In this document: positions 58,156 to 64,000 of the stretch, in pieces
Position numbering within the stretch: position 1 is the stretch's first letter
How the letters are laid out: each line of letters begins with the position of its first letter
Source of the DNA: Magnetaquicoccus sp039908525
Lineage (GTDB): Bacteria > Pseudomonadota > Magnetococcia > Magnetococcales > Magnetaquicoccaceae
Length of the DNA stretch: 64,000 bases
NCBI GenBank assembly: GCA_039908525.1
Contig: JAMOAY010000024.1
Location: 1-64,000, forward strand
Direction: 5' to 3'
Made by a program: the position numbers and the translations under genes
Notes under the pieces: model-generated
What the model was told of the DNA's origin: nothing
The model's database searches: none
The model's input: only the letters and a program-made list of their open reading frames with translations

Positions 58156-58706
58156 CCACCGAGAAACTGGACCATCTGGAACAGTTGCTGGCCGGTCGCC
58201 TGCCGGAAGTGACGCGGCAGCGCCTGGCGGACGCCCTGATCCTGCACCTGACACCGGAAAATCTGGTGGCCACCATGCGCCTGCTGCGCGACGACCCGGA
58301 TCTGGATTTCAAGCAACTGATCGATCTGTGCGGGGTGCACTATCCGCAGCGGGCCAAGCCGCTGGAGCTGGTCTATCAACTGCTGTCGGTACACAAAAAC
58401 CATCGCTTGCGGGTCAAGATGGCCCTGGACGAGCAGACCCCGGTTCCCTCCCTCACCGATCTCTGGTGGTGCATCGACTGGTACGAACGGGAGACCTACG
58501 AAATGTTTGGGGTGCTCTTCTCCGGCCATCCGGACCTGCGCCGGCTGCTGACCGACTATGACTTTGAGGGGTATCCGCTGCGCAAGGATTTCCCGCTGCA
58601 GGGGCTGACCGAGGTTGTCTATGACCCGCAGCAGCAGCGGGTGGTGCGCCGCCCGGTGCAGATGGTCGATGCCTCCCGGGAACCCTACCAAGCCAACCTG
58701 TCGTAG
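58152..58706 (+). CDS. nuoC: NADH-quinone oxidoreductase subunit C
   Basis: 184 residues, start GTG 58152 overlapping the nuoB stop (GTGA). LELVYQLLSVHKNHRLRVKM, WWCIDWYERETYEMFGVLFSGHPDLRRLLTDYDFEGYPLRKDFPLQG is the 30-kDa signature. Separate from nuoD, unlike the fused E. coli gene. Confidence 0.97.
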   Translation: MTTEKLDHLEQLLAGRLPEVTRQRLADALILHLTPENLVATMRLLRDDPDLDFKQLIDLCGVHYPQRAKPLELVYQLLSVHKNHRLRVKMALDEQTPVPSLTDLWWCIDWYERETYEMFGVLFSGHPDLRRLLTDYDFEGYPLRKDFPLQGLTEVVYDPQQQRVVRRPVQMVDASREPYQANLS

Positions 58707-58718
58707 GGAGTGGTTTTG

Positions 58719-59900
58719 ATGGCTGAACAGCAAGAGTTTCAAACCTATATGGTCAACTTCGGCCCCCAGCACCCGGCGGCCCACGGGGTGCTGCGGTTGC
58801 TGCTGGAGCTGGACGGGGAGGTGGTGGAGCGGGCGGACCCCCACATCGGCTTCCTGCATCGGGGCACCGAAAAGCTGCTGGAACACAAGACCTACCTGCA
58901 GGGGGTGCCCTACTTCGACCGCCTGGACTACATGTCCATGATCGCCGAAGAGCACTCCTGGGTGTTGGCGGTGGAGCGGTTGCTGGGCATCCAGCCGCCG
59001 GAACGGGCCCAGTACATCCGGGTGATCTTCTCCGAGTTGACCCGCATCCTCAACCACCTGCTCTTCCTGGCCGCCCACGGCCTGGACGTGGGGGCGATGA
59101 CCATGTTCATCTACGCCTTCCGTGAGCGGGAGGAGATCCTCGACATGTACGAGGCGGTCTCCGGGGCGCGCATGCATGCCGCCTATTTCCGCCCCGGCGG
59201 TGTCGGACGCGACCTGCCCGAAGGGCTGGCGGAACGGATCCGGGACTTTACCGACTCTTTCCCGGGCAAGATAGACGAGTACGAGACCCTGCTGACCGAC
59301 AACCGCATCTGGAAACAGCGCCTGGTGGATATCGGCGTGGTGAGCGCTGCGGAGGCCCTGGATATGGGTTTTACCGGGCCGATGCTGCGGGGCTCCGGGG
59401 TGGCCTGGGATCTGCGCAAGGCGGAACCTTACGATGCCTATGACCGGCTCACGTTTGATATACCGGTCGGCAAGAACGGCGACTGTTACGACCGCTATCT
59501 GGTGCGGGTGGAGGAGTTGCGGCAGAGTACCCGGCTCATCCGCCAATGCCTGGAACAGATGAAGCCGGGCCCGGTGCGCCATGAGGATTTCAAGATCTCC
59601 GCCCCCTATCGGAAAGATATGAAGCGGGATATGGAGTCCCTGATCCACCACTTCAAACTCTTTTCGGAGGGGTTCCAGGTGCCGGCGGGGGAGGTCTATG
59701 CGGCCACCGAGTCCCCAAAAGGAGAGCTGGGGGTCTATATCCTCTCCCACGGTGGCAACAAACCCTACCGGGTGAAGATCCGGGCAGCGGGTTTCAACCA
59801 CCTGCAGGCCGTCAAGCGGATGGCCAAGGGGCACATGCTGGCCGATGTGACCACCCTGGTGGGCAGCGTTGATATTGTGTTCGGTGAGATCGACCGATGA
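58719..59900 (+). CDS. nuoD: NADH-quinone oxidoreductase subunit D
   Basis: 393 residues. 49-kDa type quinone-site subunit: VNFGPQHPAAHGVLRLLLELDGE, HIGFLHRGTEKLLEHKTYLQG, PYFDRLDYMSMIAEEHSW and the C-terminal MLADVTTLVGSVDIVFGEIDR. ATG 58719 with AGGGAG; nine bases earlier a GTG is in frame. Begins 12 bases after nuoC. Confidence 0.98.
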   Translation: MAEQQEFQTYMVNFGPQHPAAHGVLRLLLELDGEVVERADPHIGFLHRGTEKLLEHKTYLQGVPYFDRLDYMSMIAEEHSWVLAVERLLGIQPPERAQYIRVIFSELTRILNHLLFLAAHGLDVGAMTMFIYAFREREEILDMYEAVSGARMHAAYFRPGGVGRDLPEGLAERIRDFTDSFPGKIDEYETLLTDNRIWKQRLVDIGVVSAAEALDMGFTGPMLRGSGVAWDLRKAEPYDAYDRLTFDIPVGKNGDCYDRYLVRVEELRQSTRLIRQCLEQMKPGPVRHEDFKISAPYRKDMKRDMESLIHHFKLFSEGFQVPAGEVYAATESPKGELGVYILSHGGNKPYRVKIRAAGFNHLQAVKRMAKGHMLADVTTLVGSVDIVFGEIDR

Positions 59901-59934
59901 TCTGTTTTCACCCCGTGCTGAGTGGGCGGCTTCC

Positions 59935-60432
59935 ATGAGCGAATTGCAGAAAGATCTTCACTTTTCCGAGGCGGCGTTGCGCCAGGCCGAGATCATCTTC
60001 CAGCGTTATCCCGCCGATCGGCGCGAGTCGGCGGTGATGCCTCTGCTCCACCTGGCACAGCGGGAGTTCGGCGGTTGGCTCTCCCGGGAGGCGTTGGATT
60101 ATGTGGCCGCCTTCATCGGCATGGCCCCGATCCGGGTCTACGAGGTGGCGACCTTTTACACCATGTACAACCTCAAGCCGGTGGGGAAGTACCACATCCA
60201 GGTTTGCACCAACATCTCCTGCTGGCTGTGCAATTCGGATGCGATCGTCCAGGCGCTGCAGGCCAGGTTGCGCCTTTCGGTGGGGGAGACCAGTGCCGAC
60301 GGGCGTTTTACCCTGGTCGGGGTGGAGTGCCTGGGCGCCTGTGTCAACGCCCCGATGATGCAGATCAATGACGATTATTATGAAAATTTGACTCCGGCCA
60401 GGGTGGCGGAGATCATCGATCAGTTGCCGTGA
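59935..60432 (+). CDS. nuoE: NADH-quinone oxidoreductase subunit E
   Basis: 165 residues, thioredoxin-like 2Fe-2S (N1a) subunit. VCTNISCWLCNSD and GVECLGACVNAPMMQIND give the four cysteines. ATG 59935, 34 bases after nuoD. AVMPLLHLAQREFGGWLS and YEVATFYTMYNLKPVG are family blocks. Confidence 0.97.
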   Translation: MSELQKDLHFSEAALRQAEIIFQRYPADRRESAVMPLLHLAQREFGGWLSREALDYVAAFIGMAPIRVYEVATFYTMYNLKPVGKYHIQVCTNISCWLCNSDAIVQALQARLRLSVGETSADGRFTLVGVECLGACVNAPMMQINDDYYENLTPARVAEIIDQLP

Positions 60433-60448
60433 CAGGAGCGTGACCTCC

Positions 60449-61711
60449 ATGACGAAGATCGTCTTCAAGAACATTCATCGGCCGGACAGCCACACCCTGG
60501 CGGTGTACCGGGCCTCGGGGGGCTATCAGGCCCTGGAGAAGGCCCTGGCCATGCCGGGGGATGATATCATCGACGAGGTCAAGCGCTCGGGCATCCGCGG
60601 TCGGGGCGGGGCGGGTTTTCCCGCCGGTCTCAAGTGGTCGTTCATCCCCAAGGATGACCGGGCCAAGTATCTGGTCTGCAACGCCGACGAGGGGGAGCCG
60701 GGCACCTGCAAGGACCGGGATATCATACGCTACGATCCCCATCTGCTGATCGAGGGGATGATCATCGCCGCCCATGCGGTCAAGGCGGAACGGGGTTATA
60801 TCTATATTCGCGGTGAGTTCTACCGGGAGGCCGAGCGGCTGCAGGCCGCCGTCGATGAGGCCTATGCGGCGGGTCTGCTGGGCGACAATGTGCTGGGCCG
60901 GGGGGTGCGTTTCCATCTGGCGGTGCATCGGGGTGGTGGCGCCTATGTCTGCGGCGAGGAGACCGGCCTGCTGGAGTCCCTGGAGGGCAAGAAGGGCCAG
61001 CCCCGCCTGAAACCGCCTTTTCCGGCCAACGTGGGCCTCTACGGCGGACCGACGGTGATCAACAATGTGGAGACACTGGCCTCGGTGCCGGAGATCATCG
61101 CCCAGGGCGGGGCCTGGTATGCCAAACTGGGGGTGGAGAAATCGGCCGGCACCAAGCTCTTTTCCGTCTCCGGCCATGTCAACAAACCGGGCAACTACGA
61201 GGTGGAGCTGGGCATCCCCCTCAAGGTGTTGCTGGAGGAGCATGCCGGGGGTGTGCGGGGCGGCTGGGAGAATCTCAAGGGGGTGATCCCGGGGGGCTCC
61301 TCGTCTCCCATCCTGCCCAAGGCGGTCTGCGATACGGTGACCATGGACTACGACGCCCTGAGCCGTGCGGGCAGTATGCTGGGTTCGGGGGCGGTGATCG
61401 TCATCGACCGTTCGGTGTGCATCGTGCGGGCCATTGCCCGTCTCTCCCGTTTTTATCGCCATGAGTCCTGCGGCCAGTGCTCTCCCTGTCGGGAGGGGAC
61501 CGGGTGGCTCGCGCAGGTGATGGAGCGCCTGGAGCAGGGCAAGGGGGTGGCGGCGGACATCGATCTGCTGCTGAGTGTGGCGGACAACATTCAGGGCAAG
61601 ACCATCTGCGCCCTGGGGGATGCGGCGGCCCTGCCGGTGGTGGGGGCCATCCGGGCGTTTCGGGCCGAGTTTGAATATCATGTGGAGCATGGCCGCTGCA
61701 TGGTGGCCTGA
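60449..61711 (+). CDS. nuoF: NADH-quinone oxidoreductase subunit F
   Basis: 420 residues. NADH/FMN-binding subunit with the N3 cluster. IRGRGGAGFPAGLKWSF, CNADEGEPGTCKDRDIIRYDPH, GAYVCGEETGLLESLEG and the cluster loop SCGQCSPCREGTGW are present. I choose ATG 60449 (AGGAG ten bases upstream) over GTG 60440. Begins 16 bases after nuoE. Confidence 0.97.
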   Translation: MTKIVFKNIHRPDSHTLAVYRASGGYQALEKALAMPGDDIIDEVKRSGIRGRGGAGFPAGLKWSFIPKDDRAKYLVCNADEGEPGTCKDRDIIRYDPHLLIEGMIIAAHAVKAERGYIYIRGEFYREAERLQAAVDEAYAAGLLGDNVLGRGVRFHLAVHRGGGAYVCGEETGLLESLEGKKGQPRLKPPFPANVGLYGGPTVINNVETLASVPEIIAQGGAWYAKLGVEKSAGTKLFSVSGHVNKPGNYEVELGIPLKVLLEEHAGGVRGGWENLKGVIPGGSSSPILPKAVCDTVTMDYDALSRAGSMLGSGAVIVIDRSVCIVRAIARLSRFYRHESCGQCSPCREGTGWLAQVMERLEQGKGVAADIDLLLSVADNIQGKTICALGDAAALPVVGAIRAFRAEFEYHVEHGRCMVA

Positions 61712-61770
61712 GTGGCTGGAGCGTGCAGACGCGCCAAGGAATCGTACGGGTTTTGGAGCAAGCCGAGAAG

Positions 61771-64000
61771 ATGCCTACTCTGATTGTTGACGGGAAGGAG
61801 ATCAGTGTTCAGCCGGGGGCCACCATCATGGATGCGGCCCGCCTGCTGGGCATTTATATTCCGCACTTTTGCTATCATCCCCAGCTTTCCGTGGCGGGCA
61901 ACTGCCGGATGTGCCTGGTGGAGGTGGAGAAGATGCCGAGGCCGGTCATCTCCTGCGCCATGCCGGTGAGCGAGGGGATGGTGGTCAAAACCGACTCCGA
62001 GATGGTACGCAAATCCCGCAAGGCGGTGATGGAGTTTCTGCTCATCAACCATCCTCTGGATTGCCCGGTCTGTGATCAGGGGGGGGAGTGCTCGCTGCAG
62101 GATCTGGCCATGAAATATGGCCCGGACCGCTCCCGCTACCACGAGTTCAAGCGCCACGCCCAGAACTATGACCTGGGGCCGTTGGTGGAAACCGAGATGA
62201 ACCGCTGCATCCACTGCACCCGTTGCATCCGTTTTTCCGACGAGATTGCCGGGGTGTCGGAGATGGGTGCGGTGTTTCGTGGCGACCATATGCAGGTGGG
62301 GCCCTACGTGCCCAAGCAGCTCTCGTCCGAGTTGTCCGGCAATCTGCCGGATGTCTGCCCGGTGGGGGCGCTCAACAACAAGCCGTTCCATTTCCAGGCC
62401 AGGGGCTGGGAGCTGAAACAGAGCGAGGGGATCTGCGCCCATTGCGGGGTCGGTTGCCACGTGCGGGTCGATCACCTGGAGCAGCAGGTCAAGCGGGTGA
62501 TGGCCCGCTCCTGTGGGGTGATCAACCAATCCTGGCTGTGCGACAAGGGCCGTTTTGCCTATGACGGCCTTACCAGAGAGCGGTTGCAGCGTCCCATGGT
62601 GCGTTCAGAGGAGAACACCACCCTGCAGGAGGTCAGCTGGCCGGTGGCCCTGGAGCGGGCGGCGGAGCTGCTGAAACGGTTCAAACCGGAGCAGATTGCC
62701 GGTCTGGCGGGGGAGGGGCTGCAGGGGGCGGAGGAGCTGTTTGCCTTCCAGGATTTTCTGCGCCATGTGGTGGGCAGCGTCGATCTGGATCACCGGCTGC
62801 GGCAGCGGGATTTCAGTGGCGACGAGCAGCCCTTGACCCGGGCCGACCTGCTGATGAACACCCCCCTGGTGGATCTGGCACGGGCGGATTTGATCCTGCT
62901 GGTCGGCGCCGATCCCCGTTTCGAGGCGCCCCTGCTCAATCTGCGCCTGCGGCAGGCCACCCTGGCCGGGGCGCGGGCGTTTGCCATTCACCCCCGGCAA
63001 TTGAATCACAACTTGGCCCATCTGACCCAGCTCCCGGTGCTGCCGGGTGGGGAGGTGGCCCTGCTGGAGGGGTTGTTGCAGGAGCTGCAGTCGGGTACCG
63101 AGAGCTCGCCTTTGGCGGTGGCGTGGCGGGGGGCCAAACGGCCCGTGCTGCTGCTGGGTGAGTATGCGGTCAACCATCCCCAGGCGGAGTCTCTGCGCCG
63201 CCTGTCGGTGGCCCTGCTGGAGCGGGTGGGGGCTCTGGGCAGCGGCTGGAACGGCTTCAACCGTCTGACAGGCCGGGGCAATGCCGCTGCGGCCCAGGAT
63301 ATGGGGGTGGTGCCCCACCGGGCGGCCGGCTATCAGCGCCTGGAGCAGCGGGGACGCAACGCCCAGCAGATCCTGCGGGCGGCGGCCAACGGCGAGATCC
63401 GCGTTCTGCTGTTGCTGGGCTGCGATCCCGGCCTGGAGGGTGTGGATACCACGCTGGGGCGGGCGGCTCTGGCCAAAGCATTTGTGATCCATATCGGGGC
63501 CTATCAGAGCCCGGCGGTGGCGCGGGCGGATGTGGTGCTGCCCGGCCTGGCCATCACCGAGCGGGAGGCCACCCTGACCAATATTGAAGGACGGGCGCAG
63601 CGGAGTCCCATGGCGGTCATGGGTCCTCTGGAGGCCAAGGAGGATTGGCGGATTCTGCGTGCGCTGAGCGACCGCTTCGCCCAGCCCCTCGCCTACAACA
63701 CCCGGGAGGCATTGCAGGCGCGGATGGCCAGTGCCGACCACCGTTACAGTCTGGCGGACCGTGAGGAGGAGGAGCTTTCGCCGGCTTGTGATCACAGCCC
63801 GGTGACGGTGGGACTGCAGACGGCGGCCTCTTCTCCGGTATCGGTGGGGGGGGGCGGCCTGTCTCTGGTGTTGGAGCCGGCCTTTTATCAGGATGATGCC
63901 GTCACCCGCCGTTCCGCCATTCTCGGCCAGTTGGCCCAGGGGCGTTCCGCCGGTCTGGGGGTGGTGCGGCTTCATCCCCAGGAGGCAGAGCGCCATCGGA
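61771..64000 (+). CDS. nuoG: NADH-quinone oxidoreductase subunit G (3' end outside window)
   Basis: 743 codons are visible; the gene continues past the edge. Iron-sulfur ligands: 2Fe-2S in CYHPQLSVAGNCRMCLVE, N5 in the LINHPLDCPVCDQGGECSLQD block and N6a-like in CIHCTRCIRFSDE. A fourth set, CAHCGVGCHVRV, resembles the extra N7 site, present in some bacteria. The molybdopterin-type domain follows from about residue 225 (RERLQRPMV, ILLVGADPRFEAPLLN). Starts 59 bases after nuoF with GGAG twelve bases ahead. Confidence 0.96.
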   Translation, partial: MPTLIVDGKEISVQPGATIMDAARLLGIYIPHFCYHPQLSVAGNCRMCLVEVEKMPRPVISCAMPVSEGMVVKTDSEMVRKSRKAVMEFLLINHPLDCPVCDQGGECSLQDLAMKYGPDRSRYHEFKRHAQNYDLGPLVETEMNRCIHCTRCIRFSDEIAGVSEMGAVFRGDHMQVGPYVPKQLSSELSGNLPDVCPVGALNNKPFHFQARGWELKQSEGICAHCGVGCHVRVDHLEQQVKRVMARSCGVINQSWLCDKGRFAYDGLTRERLQRPMVRSEENTTLQEVSWPVALERAAELLKRFKPEQIAGLAGEGLQGAEELFAFQDFLRHVVGSVDLDHRLRQRDFSGDEQPLTRADLLMNTPLVDLARADLILLVGADPRFEAPLLNLRLRQATLAGARAFAIHPRQLNHNLAHLTQLPVLPGGEVALLEGLLQELQSGTESSPLAVAWRGAKRPVLLLGEYAVNHPQAESLRRLSVALLERVGALGSGWNGFNRLTGRGNAAAAQDMGVVPHRAAGYQRLEQRGRNAQQILRAAANGEIRVLLLLGCDPGLEGVDTTLGRAALAKAFVIHIGAYQSPAVARADVVLPGLAITEREATLTNIEGRAQRSPMAVMGPLEAKEDWRILRALSDRFAQPLAYNTREALQARMASADHRYSLADREEEELSPACDHSPVTVGLQTAASSPVSVGGGGLSLVLEPAFYQDDAVTRRSAILGQLAQGRSAGLGVVRLHPQEAERHR

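Overview
The window reads as a GC-rich proteobacterial chromosome segment. Its genes suggest a microaerophilic, motile, probably sulfur-oxidising cell: cytochrome bc1, proton-pumping complex I, a dsrC-dsrM-dsrK sulfur module, a B12-dependent (class II) ribonucleotide reductase split into two genes, class I fumarase and several chemotaxis genes. The separate nuoC and nuoD fit alphaproteobacteria-type complex I. The mix, together with the many GC-rich palindromic repeats, reminds me of magnetotactic cocci (Magnetococcales). That assignment is inference; no magnetosome gene is present.

Layout. 1-5.4 kb: partial gene, thiC, ygfZ-like, a nitronate monooxygenase-like gene, a membrane protein and a CheW-CZB fusion. 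5.5-10.2 kb: yciB, a 985-residue protein built largely of about 85 octapeptide repeats, then a radical-SAM gene and a 59-residue DUF2892 gene that is absent from simple long-ORF listings. 10.4-18.9 kb: nrdJa-nrdJb, htpX-rpe, rsmB, purH, VOC protein. 19-25.5 kb: nucleotidyltransferase and hemL, an ankyrin protein, a DUF2782/MFS/ATP-grasp cluster and thiD. 25.5-28.9 kb: serA, then a manganese (yybP-ykoY) riboswitch leading into a UPF0016 Mn exporter gene, and rph. 29-34.2 kb: dsrCMK on the minus strand, and ferredoxin-purD-purE on the plus strand. 34.2-37 kb: an AT-richer island with an overlapping AAA ATPase/DUF4276 pair bounded by long palindromic repeats. 37-45.6 kb: fumarase, a PIN toxin-antitoxin pair, a HAD phosphatase, LysR, and a histidine kinase with an HD-GYP response regulator. 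45.7-51 kb: bc1 operon, trmL, cpdA-like and MBL hydrolase. 51-57 kb: MCP-cheW-(hicB)-cheA operon and a decayed Rpn gene. 57.2-64 kb: nuoABCDEFG, the last cut by the window end.

A family of multi-hairpin GC-rich repeats occurs at least eleven times, mostly between genes. Four long copies contain an inner hairpin whose stem sequence differs in each copy yet stays self-complementary around a constant three-base loop. Some copies affect genes: one supplies the C-terminal codons of thiD and one sits in frame ahead of the DUF2782 gene. The most promising unusual items are this repeat family, the AAA/DUF4276 module (a candidate defence system resembling the ATPase-plus-TOPRIM layout of PARIS/OLD systems), the octapeptide-repeat protein, and the MFS/ATP-grasp cluster. 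I found no tRNA, rRNA, CRISPR array or intact transposase.
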